64,000 nt of DNA from Lycium barbarum (lineage: Eukaryota > Streptophyta > Magnoliopsida > Solanales > Solanaceae), in NCBI RefSeq assembly GCF_019175385.1, contig NC_083342.1:121148376-121212375 (forward strand), read 5' to 3'. The notes beneath the pieces are model-generated. The model worked only from the letters and a program-made list of their open reading frames with translations, was not told the DNA's origin and made no database searches. This document shows, piece by piece, positions 24,652 to 35,439 of this stretch (the first letter of the stretch is position 1; every line of letters begins with the position of its first letter). The translations under genes were made by a program, and so were the position numbers.

Positions 24652-25541
24652 CTACCAAGTATTATTAGGAACTTCTACTAAATTTGATTCGAAACATACA
24701 AAACCACTAAAAGTACCTTTCTTTTTTAACCAAGCTTTACGTTTCGGGCAATCTTTCTGATAGTGTCCTTCCTTTCTACAGAAACGACACACATCTGCCT
24801 TGAGTTCCTTATGAGCATCCTGTTGAACTTTAGCAGGTGCTTTCTTCTTCTTGAACTTGTTGGCCTTCACTTTAAGTCCTTTACCAGCTCCTTGACCCAT
24901 GAGGTTAATAGAATTACCTCCTTGTTTCTTAAGTCTTAATTCCTCCTGAGTAAGCATACTGGACAATTCACTAACATCCCACTTATCCTTAATAGTGTTA
25001 TAGTTAAATTGGAATGGTCCATACTCAGGAGGCAATGAGTTCAGAATAAACTGAACCAAGAAGGGGTCATCCACTTTCATCCCCAAGGTCCGGAGTCTTG
25101 CTGCAATGTTAGTCATCTCGATGATATGATTTTGCATACTACGCGACCCATCAAACTTCATGGTCGTGAGTTCAGCCATTAGTGTACCAGCGAGAGACTT
25201 ATCAGCAGAACGAAAACGTTCTTCCACAAACTTCAGTATTCCCTGACACTTTTTGTCTGTGGAACAGTACTCTTAATGTTGTTGGAAATAGTCATTCGCA
25301 TAAACATAAGGCTCAATCTGTTAGAGCGTTCCCGTGCTTTATGTAAAGACTTCTCATCCTTACTGCTCGTATCAGTAATAGCAGCAGGTTTTTCTTTCAG
25401 CAGAGCCAAATCAAGATCCATCACACCTAAGTGGAACTGGACTTGTTCATGGCATTCAGAGAAGTTCAATCCGTTGAACACAGTAACAAATGAAGCAAGC
25501 GAATGAAGAGGAATAGTTGCAAAATAGATATACATGCTCAT
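24652..25541 (-). pseudogene. Copia element 2 gag
   Basis: The N-terminal part 25233-25541 (FNGLNFSECHEQVQFHLGV) and the main part 24652-25227 (LTAEL-type capsid region, then the CCHC knuckle CRFCRKEGHYQKDC) are separated by a frameshift near 25230. It lies about 1.3 kb inside the 5' LTR; the leader 25542-26808 has no gene and contains four dispersed copies of CCACTTTGGTGACTAACAAA-like sequence. Confidence 0.85.
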
Positions 25542-25899
25542 AAATTAGAAAATAATATGGATTCAACAAAACAATAAAAGTATATCGTAATTCTCCTTTG
25601 GGTGATACTACGACATACTATCATAATTTAAATGTCATCTTCAACTTTAACAGGCAATTAAATATTTTCAATCAAACATATACGACATCTTTGGATATAC
25701 AATACATATTTGATTAAAGAATATTAATTTACCTCATAATGTTCACTACTCATAGAATAATTGATTCACCTTTGGATAAATCCTTAAGTTCTAGCAATAG
25801 TGAAGGTCAATTATCCATTTATTTTCGATAATAGGCATTTCATTAGTTTAATGGATAAATGACATTTTTTTATGTATGCATATTTTTCTTAAACATACT

Positions 25900-26140
25900 A
25901 GTTCGGCCACTTTGGTGACTAACAAACTATATTAACATAAATGCACACATAAAATGAATATCATAACTTTCTATGCATGTGAATATTTTCAACATTCTAG
26001 CTTGGCCACTTTGGTGACTAACAAACTATATGAACATTATTACATGCATAATGTTAACATGAATATAATGTATGTGTAAATATTAGACATTCTAGTTTCG
26101 CCACTTTGGTGACTAACAAACTATACAAATTTAGGCACAT
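25900..26140. repeat. Short tandem-like repeats in copia 2 leader
   Basis: The phrase GCCACTTTGGTGACTAACAA recurs at about 25915, 26007 and 26099, with ~92-bp spacing and similar flanks (an ACTAGTT/CTAGCTTG-type word before, AACTATA after). It is non-coding. Confidence 0.7.
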
Positions 26141-26808
26141 ACACTATCACTTAATGTAAAGAACACTTTTCATGATCGCACATATAAGAATTAAATCACA
26201 TACGTGTAAGTGCAAAAATTATACATTCTAGAATCTTTCATAATGAAAACATCACTTTAATGGTCTAAAAACTTAGACGGTAAACATAACATTATAACCC
26301 ATAATCATTACATCATGTGAAACTAAAGTGTAGTTTCAGAATATGTGCAAAGTAACTTTGTTAATAAAACTTTATAACTCAACTACTAGCTGAGCGTAAA
26401 TATTTAAATTGATTAATTGGACAAAATCAGCTTCCATATAATCGTAAGAAATCAAATTAAGATTATATAAGTACTAAAGTACACCCAATAAATGTCACCG
26501 GACTCACTAACTGATACTATCTTGAATATACAATACCCCAAAAGTATTCAAGCCCAGAAACAAACATTAGTAAATTCCTATAAAACCTTTTATTACCCAA
26601 TCATCAATTGATTTAATATTAATTTACGGATAACTTAATAACTTTAAGAAACCCTAAGAAGACATAATGGGTCAGCCACCATATACAGTTTAATCAACGT
26701 TCAGTCTTACACTTTTTTTTTTCAGTAAGCTGAAGTTTCAATATATCATAATATTGTCTCTGTTGTACGAAGATTATTGGTTCAAATATTCAGGCTCTTG
26801 ATACCATA

Positions 26809-27172
26809 CGTAAGATTAACTTAATTCACACAGGATCTTGAACACAATAATCTTACATAGAGAGAACACCAAAAACATACCTGATGTGGAAGACATATAC
26901 GAAAGCGGAGGCGTTGTTTCTAGAAATTTGTTTCTACCTCCTTGCCCTAGCCTTACGTTACCACAGGTCCACAGCCGTCAATGATGGAAAAGTATCTTAG
27001 AAGAAGTGGTAACCCTAATGGGTGGAGGGAGGACCAATTTATAGGGGTTGAGACTTAATCTGGTACGTCCATCAAGTAACCGATCTAACGAACGAGATTT
27101 ATTCTTCATTAAATATTAGTTATGGGTTTTACATTAATTGGGCCACGCATTAGAATAATAAAAATTCTTACA
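26809..27172 (-). repeat. Copia element 2, 5' LTR
   Basis: 364 bp, homologous to 20731-21088. Its left terminus is CG rather than TG (one substitution); its right end ATTCTTACA is intact and followed by target duplication CTGAT. Confidence 0.9.
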
Positions 27173-27654
27173 CTGATGACGCAATAGGCAATAGCATCTG
27201 TATACATACCTTGTTACCACCATCAAGGAGAATTGAGTTACAGAGACAAAAAAAAAAAAAAAAATCTTTTGTTGAAGAATAATTGAATGGTATGACAGAT
27301 TTGTCAATAATTTGATTATAATCGGAAGGCAAGAATGTTTGCCAGACAAAATCAGATGATGCCACTGATCGGAGAAAGGAAGAAACCAACGAGAAGCTAA
27401 GTGTATCCTTAGGTGAAGTAAGAGAAAGAATTGAAGAAATGCAATCTTCTGGCAATCCATTGAATTGCTCTGCCCCTGCCATTGTCTTGATCCTTATCTT
27501 CTTGAAACAAAAGGCTTTGGCTTTGTTAAATGTATCTACTGTTTGTTTCCTTCTTCTTTTTTTGTGGGTTCTGCTGATTTTTGTTGAAATTAGAGTGAGA
27601 TGATTCTTAATCACTTTGATTACTTTGTTTGGGAAATGTTGGATTTGGGTTGTT

Positions 27655-27666
27655 GCATATATATAG
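27655..27666 (-). promoter_or_regulatory. TATA-box candidate of F-box copy 2
   Basis: The minus strand reads ACTATATATATGCA about 175 bp upstream of the exon 1 ATG (27482). A similar promoter position is seen in copies 3 and 4. Confidence 0.5.
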
Positions 27667-27905
27667 TGGAGTGGGATGGTGGCACTTGCATGGTTTTTGA
27701 GGTCTAAAGATGCAGAACGTTGAATGATCAAATTAAGTGAAGCTTGCTCGTTGAGTTGGTGTGCCAACTTTACGGATAAAAAATAGCTGGCTGATATCTC
27801 ATGCAAAGCTGTGAAATGTGAATCCGGCTCCTCTCCATTTTTCTTCTCTTCCTTTTGTCCAAGTTCTAACTTAGAATGGAGACACATGTCATAGTTTTGA
27901 ATCAA

Positions 27906-29037
27906 CGGCTGAGATTTAATTAACTAATACAAAGCACTAACCATGGTTAGAAATTAGAATAATTAATTACCTACCAATATAATTTGATCCAACATATTTT
28001 TACAATCCCACAATTCTAGATCTACATTGTATCTTTCCTAAATATATTAAAAAAAATTCTCTTTTCCTTATTTCCTCTACGTAAAAAAATATTAAACAGT
28101 ATAGTTAACCTAATATTTTCCACCTTATACAGTATCCTATTTGAAACATTTACGAATTAGAATGGTTCTAAAAAAAAGTGCACTAACAGTAATCATCCTA
28201 ACTGAAAATTATTTTTGGACGAATTGTACAAAATATAAAGGGTAATTCACTAGATAGAAAATTACTCCTTTGTGCAAAAAGTAACGATGGAAAATTTATA
28301 CATATGCTTTTTTATTTTTTAACTTTTTAAATGTTAAAAGTTGATTCAATTTGGTCTTACTCTTCCCACTAAGCTAATATGTCGATTTCTCTCATATTTG
28401 ATAGGGATGTAAAGAAGAATTAGGTAAACAAAAAAAAAGTATAGAACTAGTAGTTTAGTACCTGTACAAAAATAAAAATAAAACCAGTCAAAAAATGGAA
28501 CTAGTAATAAAGTAGGAAAAGTAAGAAAAAGAATTAAATATATTTATGAACGAGATAATGTTTTAGTTTGAATTGTGTGGTTGCCAAAAAGTTTTAGAGT
28601 AAATAAAGGAAATACTATATGTTATGCTAATCATGGTTAAGATTTTAATTTGAGCAATTAAATCATAATCTTTAATTTTTAACTATGACATGTATCTCTC
28701 ATCTAAGTAGGAACTTGCGAAAAATAAAGAGAGTGAAATGGAGAGGAACCCCATCCAACAAATTTGCGTTAAATAGCAGAAAATGATACTTATTTCATTT
28801 TACAAATAAGCGGACTGAAACCTTAAACCGACATCGTCAGCAAAAGAATGTTAAGGAGGTCAGTATGTATAACGTTAAAATTAAAGGAACTTTCCTTTCA
28901 ATAATTGACAAAAAGAGTTAAAGAGATTGGGCAAAACCAGAGAAAAAAGTAGCAAAGAGAGAAGGCCAAAAAGGGGAAATTCAGTGAAAGCGTGTTATAA
29001 GTGTTGGTATCTTGTAGCTGAGGTCCCCATAATGTTA
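27906..29037. other. Upstream region of F-box copy 2 (non-coding)
   Basis: AT-rich with no gene. The part 28780-29037 is a diverged copy of 39215-39515 (landmarks AAGAATGTTAAGGAGGTCA, AAATTAAAGGAACTT, AAAGCGTGT, ATAAGTGTTGG), showing that the F-box duplication includes more than 1 kb of upstream DNA. Confidence 0.7.
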
Positions 29038-29055
29038 GTTGACAGTATGCCTGTC

Positions 29056-29195
29056 AACCGGTTCCAACCGGAACCGGACCGGTAACCGGTTAGGAAACCG
29101 GCCGGTTCCGGTTCCAAAACCGGAACCGCCTAACCGGTTCCGGTTTAACCGGTTCCGGTTAACCGGTTTGAAGGTCCAAACCGGAACCGGTCCGG
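29056..29195. repeat. Left subterminal AACCGG/CCGGTT array of hAT element
   Basis: About 140 bp composed largely of overlapping AACCGG and CCGGTT words in both orientations. Plant hAT transposases such as Ac bind short subterminal repeats (AAACGG), so these are candidate transposase-binding sites (inference). Confidence 0.8.
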
Positions 29196-29359
29196 TTTGG
29201 ACTCGTTAAATTTTTTTTTTTTTTTTTTTTGTATTATATATATATATTATAGTATTTATTTGTATATTGTAGGTATATTTACATATGTTATACAATTTTA
29301 TAATTAAAGTTTAAATATTTACTGACTAACAGCCTAACAGCAAGTCAGCAATACAGAAT

Positions 29360-29438
29360 AATGCTTTTCATACACATATATATGTATAACTTACATATAC
29401 TTATATATATGTACTATATACTTATATATATGTATAAC

Positions 29439-29481
<43 letters not shown>

Positions 29482-30410
29482 TATATGTACTTATATATAT
29501 GTACTATATACTCTATATACTTATATATATGTATAACTTAATATATATACTATATATACTTATATATATGTACTATATACTCTATATACTTATATATATA
29601 TGTATAACTTAATATATATACTATATATACTTATATATATGTATAACTTAATATATATACTAAATATATGTATAACTTAATATATATACTATATATATGT
29701 ACTATATACTATATATAGGATAGCTTAATAGATATATAGGTATAACTTAATATATATACTATATATATGTACTATATACTATATATAGGATAGCTTAATA
29801 GATATATAGGTATAACTTAATATATATACTATATATACATATCTACTATATATACAATATATACTATATATATTTATATAATATATATACTTATATACTA
29901 TATATACTTATATATGTGTATAACTTAATATATATACTATATATACTTATATATATGTATAACTTAATATATATACTATATATATGTACTATATACTATA
30001 TATAGGATAGCTTAATAGATATATAGGTATAACTTAATATATATACTATATATACATATCTACTATATATACAATATATACTATATATATTTATATAATA
30101 TATATACTTATATACTATATATACTTATATATGTGTATAACTTAATATATATACTATATATACTTACTTATTATATATACTATATATACTTACTTATATA
30201 CTATATATACTATATATACTTACTTATATACTATATATATTATTTTTTCTATATATACTTAAAATATACTAAGAATATACTATATATACTATATATACTA
30301 TTTTTTCTATATATACTTATATACTATATATACTATTTTTTCTATATATACTATATATACTTATATATGTTTAAGTATACTATATAACTTAAGTATATTC
30401 TTAGTATATT
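29360..30410. repeat. ~1-kb TATATACT/TATATA microsatellite-like expansion
   Basis: Nearly pure A+T with periodic TATATACTATATATACTTATATA words and a larger duplicated block containing ATAGGATAGCTTAATAGATATATAGG (near 29700-29820 and 29998-30030). Open frames in this region are an artefact of the repeat. Confidence 0.9.
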
Positions 30411-30580
30411 TTAGGTATATTCCTAACTTAATAAAAGTAAAAATATAAACACAAATAAATAGAAGAAAGCTCAATGAGCCATATATTTTATTCATTCTTG
30501 GATAACATTTATTTGCAAGTTGTATTTTTTTTAACTTGCAAATAATACATGAGTTATACAAAAATAGTAGAATAATAAAA

Positions 30581-32854
30581 TCACCAATTTTGAACCATTT
30601 CGTTAATTTCCCCCACATCATATTCGGTCATGGAAATATCTTCAAAGTCTTCCATTTGGTCCGGTCCACTAGCTATCAAATCTTCAATTTCTTCGTCTTC
30701 GCCTTGCTCCGCTTCTGAGTTTTGGTTGCGTCGCTCCGATCTAATCCAATCTCGAATGCACACTAGTACTTGCAAGCTAAAGCCGGATAATGAATGTCTA
30801 TGGTCTCCAATTTGCTGTCTTCCTTGGCTAAATGCGCTCTCCGAAGCCACGGTTGATACTTGAACCGTAAGGATATCTCGAGCCATTCTTGAAAGTATCG
30901 GATAGCTTGCCTTGTACTTCTTCCACCATGCTAAGACGTCCACCTCATCCAGTTGGCTGATATCCACATTTGGCTGCATCAAATAAAAGTTAAATTCATC
31001 AAAGTTTGCAGTAGAAGAAGATATAGGCTGTGAATGTAAAACTTTTAAACCCGACAAGCCCTTTTTGCTACTATGAGAAGTAGTAGGGCGTGGAGCAACT
31101 GGTGTAGCACGTTCTTCCAAACTAGAATAATGAGTAAAAACTCTTCTAAACTCATCATCAATAGCGAGATCGGCTTCAGCTAAAGATGGTTGAACTCCCT
31201 CTTCAATTTCTAAAAATGTATAAATTTGACTAACCAAATTTTTAGTATAAGACACTTTTAAACAAGGATTTAAAAGAGAACCCAATATAAATAAAGTTGG
31301 GATGGGAAAAAAATACTTCTTAAATTTGATTATCATTTCAAAAATAGCCACTTGATAATCGGGTTTATATTTATACTCTTGTAAAACTCTAGCTATTTCC
31401 GCTAAGTAGGCTAAAATTCCGGTTACCGTGGGATAGAATTGTCTAGAAAAAGCAAGAGTTGCATTATAAAAATTTTCTAAGAGTTCAATACATTCTTTAA
31501 CATCTTCCCAATGCCTATAAGTTAACCAATCCTCACTATCAATATTATATTTGTTGTGAACTTGTTGTATGGGAATCCTATACTCATATGCTTGTTGTAG
31601 CATAATGTAAGTGTAGTTCCACCTAGTCTCAATTTCTACTTGAATTTTCCTAGGTCTAAGGTTATTTTCCACACAAGCATTCTTAAAATCTCTAATTCTT
31701 CCCCTATTAGCATTACAAAAAAGAAACGCAACAACATTTCTAACTTTTTGAACAGAATCATCAAAATGCATAAGACCATCTTTAACAATTAAATTTAAAA
31801 TGTGACAACTACATCTTACATGAAAAATATTTCTTAGAGGAGGGTTTATTTCTCTTTTTAAAAGACCAATTGCCTTTGTATTATTAGAAGCATTATCTAA
31901 AGCAATACAAAGTGTTTTTCTATAAATGTTAAAAAATCTCATTATAGTAGACATTGAATCGGCTAAAAATTTTCCATCGTGACGACCTTTTCCTTCGTCG
32001 TATAAAAAAGCTATAATTCTTTTTTGCATAACCCAGTTGTCATCAACCCAATGACATGTAATAGCAAAGAAATCTAAATGGTTAATACTAAGACCCAAAT
32101 CAGCGGTAAGACAAACATTACAATTTAAAGAATTAAATACATGACGCAAATAAAATCTATATTTTTTAAACAAATCTATAACATCGGCTCTACAAGTACT
32201 TCTAGGAATACCCTCAAATAACGGGTTATAACAACGTTGAATGTAAGTAACAAACCCTAAACCCGAGGGAAAGGAAAATGGTAAACAATCATAAGCTACC
32301 ATTTTAGCTACTTCTACGCGTTCTTTTTTCTTGTCATACTTAAAATTTCTACCAGTTCGTGGGTCTATCGTCATTTGAATCCCCCCCACATTTGAACCCG
32401 TTTGCTCTCCCCAAACATCCATATGTTTGGTTCTCATATGAGCATTTAGTGTACCCGTTCCACCATCCTTACCAGTTCCTTGCTTAAAACTAAATACTTG
32501 TCCACATAGGGTACATGTAACTGATTGATTTTCCCTATCCTTAGTCATAAATTTCCAAACTTTAGCTGTTGGCCTACGAGTTCTAGGCGGTTTGTCTTGT
32601 GTATGTGATTGTGCAGGACCTGTATCTCCTATAGGATTTTCGGGGGGTTGTGTTTCATCATCATCATCATCATCTAAGTCTTCATTAAAAGTGTCGGTAA
32701 AATGTTGTTGCATTGCCTCATGACCTAAAAGTGGATTATTTCCACCAACATCAATACCTAAATTAGGTGTTTCTTCCACAAATGTTTCCTCATTAAGCGC
32801 ACCCCTAACAGTACGACTACTACTACCGGCACCACGTCTTAATCTCTTTGACAT
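30581..32854 (-). CDS. hAT transposase (BED zinc finger, hATC domain)
   Basis: 757-codon frame without stops or frameshifts. Residues ~95-145 form a BED-type zinc finger (Cys114, Cys117, His139, His144), preceded by an acidic region (DDDDDDE near 61-67). The RNase-H-like core shows Asp252 in TADLGLS, Asp320 in ALDNASNN, and the ETRWN motif near 409-413. The C-terminal hATC dimerisation region includes LAWWKKYKASYPILSRMARD (~641-660) followed by VASESAFSQG, whose Glu672 is in the position of the third acidic residue. A short acidic tail follows. Length and order match plant Ac/RICESLEEPER-type hAT transposases. The single-exon frame and intact element ends make it a plausible autonomous copy; expression is unknown. 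Confidence 0.9.
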   Translation of the reverse strand: MSKRLRRGAGSSSRTVRGALNEETFVEETPNLGIDVGGNNPLLGHEAMQQHFTDTFNEDLDDDDDDETQPPENPIGDTGPAQSHTQDKPPRTRRPTAKVWKFMTKDRENQSVTCTLCGQVFSFKQGTGKDGGTGTLNAHMRTKHMDVWGEQTGSNVGGIQMTIDPRTGRNFKYDKKKERVEVAKMVAYDCLPFSFPSGLGFVTYIQRCYNPLFEGIPRSTCRADVIDLFKKYRFYLRHVFNSLNCNVCLTADLGLSINHLDFFAITCHWVDDNWVMQKRIIAFLYDEGKGRHDGKFLADSMSTIMRFFNIYRKTLCIALDNASNNTKAIGLLKREINPPLRNIFHVRCSCHILNLIVKDGLMHFDDSVQKVRNVVAFLFCNANRGRIRDFKNACVENNLRPRKIQVEIETRWNYTYIMLQQAYEYRIPIQQVHNKYNIDSEDWLTYRHWEDVKECIELLENFYNATLAFSRQFYPTVTGILAYLAEIARVLQEYKYKPDYQVAIFEMIIKFKKYFFPIPTLFILGSLLNPCLKVSYTKNLVSQIYTFLEIEEGVQPSLAEADLAIDDEFRRVFTHYSSLEERATPVAPRPTTSHSSKKGLSGLKVLHSQPISSSTANFDEFNFYLMQPNVDISQLDEVDVLAWWKKYKASYPILSRMARDILTVQVSTVASESAFSQGRQQIGDHRHSLSGFSLQVLVCIRDWIRSERRNQNSEAEQGEDEEIEDLIASGPDQMEDFEDISMTEYDVGEINEMVQNW

Positions 32855-32905
32855 TATTAAATAGAAATAATTTAAATCACAATAAAATAAATTACAACAA
32901 ATTAA

Positions 32906-33017
32906 ATTGCTAGAATTAAATTGCGTAAATTAAATTTCAAAAAATAAATTGCTAGAATTAAATTGCGTAAATTAAATTTCGAAAAATAAATTGCTAGAAT
33001 TAAATTGCAAAAATTAA
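32906..33017. repeat. 42-bp tandem repeat in transposase leader
   Basis: About 2.7 copies of a unit containing TTGCTAGAATTAAATTGC and AAATTAAATTTC, just upstream of the transposase ATG (32854) and inside the hAT element. Confidence 0.85.
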
Positions 33018-33462
33018 AGATAGAGTTGGAACGAAGGTACCAAATTGCCGGAATAATTTCCAACAAAGCGAAGGCGGCTAGAATTGCAAATCCACCAAAG
33101 CTACTTCGGATTGTTGCAAAATCACCAACTCCACCAACAATATTATAATTGCAAAATTAATAATTGAAAGTTCAAACTATAATAAGACTTTGTGGCTAAT
33201 TATTGCAAAGTAACTATAATTGAGAGATTGAGATTTGAGAGAAAGATGAAGAAGAGTGAATTGAAATGAAAATGAAGAAGGGTTTATATAGGGGTGGGGG
33301 AGGGGTTAAAGTGTTAAAAAAAAAAATTTGGGGGCCAAAAATTAAGAAAATGACCGTTTGGCAACGGCCATTTTTGCAAATGGACCGTTGCCAACGGTCC
33401 ATTACCGAGGCCCAAGTCCAACGGCTCTTTTCTTTTTTTTTTTTTTTTTTTTTTTTAATTTT

Positions 33463-33645
33463 AACCGGTTTAACCGGTTTAACCGGTCCGGTTCCGGTTA
33501 AACCGGTTTAACCGGTTCCGGTTAAGAAAAATTTGGAACCGGACCGGTTAACTAATATCCGGTTAACCGGTTATACCGGTTCCGGTTCCGGTTCCGGTTT
33601 AACCGGTCTGGTTACCGGTTAAAACCGGTTACACGGAACCGGTTG
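33463..33645. repeat. Right subterminal AACCGG/CCGGTT array of hAT element
   Basis: About 180 bp of overlapping TTTAACCGG, CCGGTTCCGG and inverse words next to the right terminal repeat. Together with the left array it brackets the element. A poly-T run (33432-33456) lies just inside it. Confidence 0.8.
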
Positions 33646-33761
33646 ACAGGCATAGTTGACAGTCACTTTTGGTTGCTTTCTTTACTTCAATCATTTTTGT
33701 TTGATTCGTCGATGACCTCCACAATACTCCCTCGGTTCAAAATAATAAGTATTCATTTAGG

Positions 33762-34871
33762 GTCTGTTTGAAAAGTCACGGTGTAATTGAAATTGAGTGT
33801 TAATTGGGCAGTTTGATATATTTGTCAGGTCAAGTAATTATATAATCACCATGTAATTGGGTGTAATTGAAAGAGAATAATTACACTCTTCAATTTTCAA
33901 GGGGGAGAGGGGGATTGAGACTTGAGTGTAATTACACGATTACTTTTTTATTTTTTTATTTTTATTTTAATTTATCTTTTATTTCTATTACTTTAACTTC
34001 TTTTTTATTTACATATTTTAAAATATCTTTTTATATTATTTATCTTTCATTTTCTTTCTTCTCATTTCCACCAACTTTTACTTCTTGTGACTCTATATAA
34101 TTGCTCGTACTTTTTTTAAAAAAAAATTCTTCTTGCTTTCTTCATTTAGCATAACTACGTTATTATTCTTGTTATTGAAATTACACTTCCTAATATTAGA
34201 AAGAATGAGTCATTAAAAAACTTGACATATAACGAGTGATGTTATTAAAGTAGAATTTCATTGTTAAATGAGGTTATGGACTTATATATGTTTGAACTTT
34301 CTTTTGAATTATATTTACTTAAGTTATGTTGGAACTTATTTTATGTTATATTGGAATTTGACATAAAAGTATCATGTTAATTTTCTTTTCTCTTTTTGAA
34401 TTTATGCTATATTTTCCGTTTCAATTATTTCTTCATCTTTCACTTACAATTGATAGATTATTTTTTTGTCAAACATCCAGCTCGTGATGTTCTTATAAAA
34501 TGTGTGCTTTTAATTTTTATAATTAATTAAATTAAAATATTTGAAAAGCATATACAATTATTTTTACGATATGATATACAAATATGTGAATATTAATTAA
34601 TATATTTCAAGAAACAATATGTAGCCTAAATACCTAATTTAATATATCATTTATAAAAGCACATATTTGTGAAGTATTAATATTTTATTTTTAAACTAAT
34701 CTAACTATGTAATTATGCAACCAAACAATACGCTTGTAATTACACTACAATTAAGTTATGACAAACAAACAAGTCATTATAATTACTATAATGTGTAATT
34801 ACTAGGCTGTGTAATTACTACCCTAGTAGTTACACCAATTCCAATTACGAGGTGGCTTTCCAAACAGACCC
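33762..34871. mobile_element. PIF/Harbinger-type MITE-like element (nested)
   Basis: Inverted ends GGGTCTGTTTGAAAAGTCAC (left) and, reverse-complemented on the right, GGGTCTGTTTGGAAAGCCAC, with flanking TTA on both sides, the 3-bp target type of PIF/Harbinger elements. The ~1.1-kb interior is AT-rich and non-coding. Boundaries are good to within a few bases. Confidence 0.7.
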
Positions 34872-35200
34872 TTAGGCTTTTACAAACATATTAAGGAAAT
34901 ACTAACTTCTAGGGGGAAAAAAAAGTATTTTAACTAAATTATCCTTCATTAAATGCTACCTAATTAAAATACAGTAATTACGTTATGACAAACAAATAGG
35001 TCGTCATAATTACTTTAATGTGTAATTACTAGGCTGTGTAGTTACTACCCTAGTAGTTACACCAATTCTAATTACAGGTGTCTTTCCAAACAGACCCTTA
35101 GGCTTTTACAAACATATTAAGAAAATATTAACTTCTAAAAAAAAATATTTTAACTAAATTATCTTTAATTAAATGCTACCTAATTAATATAAATTCTTGA
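34742..35200. repeat. ~228-bp tandem duplication spanning a MITE end and its flank
   Basis: 34742-34971 and 34972-35200 repeat the same order: GTTATGACAAACAAA, AATGTGTAATTACTAGGCTGTGTA, CCCTAGTAGTTACACCAATT, CTTTCCAAACAGACCCTTAG, then flank TTTTACAAACATATTAAG and AATGCTACCTAATTAA. The duplication therefore happened after the nested MITE inserted. Confidence 0.8.
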
Positions 35201-35439
35201 TTATATAAAAAATTAACTTATTTAAATAGGGATAAATTTGAACGAAAATAAATATTTCTTTTTGATTAGTTAGCGGCTACTGGTTGTGAACCAAAACAAA
35301 AAAGGACAAATAGCCACTTACTATGAACGGAGGGAGTAACATTTAAAACATTTTTTCGCGTGGATTGTTCTTCGAAGGCGCTTGTTTTTAATTTTTGCTT
35401 TTCGCCTAAAAAAGTGATTAAAAATATCTTGAGGTTCTG

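Larger units (their letters stand above)
20731..27172 (-). mobile_element. Ty1/copia LTR retrotransposon 2
   Basis: 6.4-kb element on the minus strand with LTRs 20731-21088 and 26809-27172 and target duplication CTGAT (20726-20730 and 27173-27177). The primer site beside the right LTR reads TGGTATCAAGAGCC on the minus strand (Met-tRNA-like, with one extra A). Domains run gag to RNase H right to left. It lies in the first intron of the F-box pseudogene, in the same orientation. Only about six breaks interrupt the coding region. Confidence 0.95.
18662..27482 (-). pseudogene. F-box/PP2-B-like gene copy 2, disrupted
   Basis: Same three-exon layout as the intact copy at 37141-38558. Exon 1 (27210-27482) keeps the F-box ([19 protein letters not shown]), but a run of 17 A on the plus strand (T on the coding strand) replaces a short Lys-Glu-Leu region with Phe codons and lengthens the exon by 6 bp while staying in frame. 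Intron 1 contains copia element 2 (20731-27172). Exon 2 (about 19220-20670) is split by a Pack-MULE at 19301-20616. Exon 3 (18662-19060) has a 1-base frameshift near 18865 and a nonsense codon at a Trp-Met-Glu position. It would not encode a functional PP2 domain, though the F-box exon could still be transcribed. Confidence 0.9.
29046..33654 (-). mobile_element. hAT-superfamily DNA transposon, apparently full length
   Basis: 4609-bp element with terminal inverted repeats TATGCCTGTCAACCGGTTCC (29046-29065 and inverse at 33635-33654) and a perfect 8-bp target duplication GTTGACAG (29038-29045 and 33655-33662). The paralogous uninterrupted site is at about 39509-39530 (TTAGTTGTCAGTCAAC). It contains an uninterrupted transposase frame on the minus strand, dense AACCGG/CCGGTT arrays next to both ends, and a kilobase of TATATACT-type microsatellite between the transposase 3' end and the left terminus. 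It sits about 1.6 kb upstream of the broken F-box copy 2. Confidence 0.95.
33727..35336. mobile_element. Stowaway-like MITE holding a nested MITE
   Basis: Ends CTCCCTCGGTTC and (inverse) CTCCCTCCGTTC with TA duplications at 33725-33726 and 35337-35338, the Stowaway signature. It contains a nested unit 33762-34871 (next entry) and a partial tandem duplication. Removing these leaves a short AT-rich MITE. Confidence 0.75.

Noticed and set aside
29361..30387. Tyr/Ile/Leu-rich frames of 83-84 codons.
   Set aside because: They are translations of a TATATACT microsatellite.
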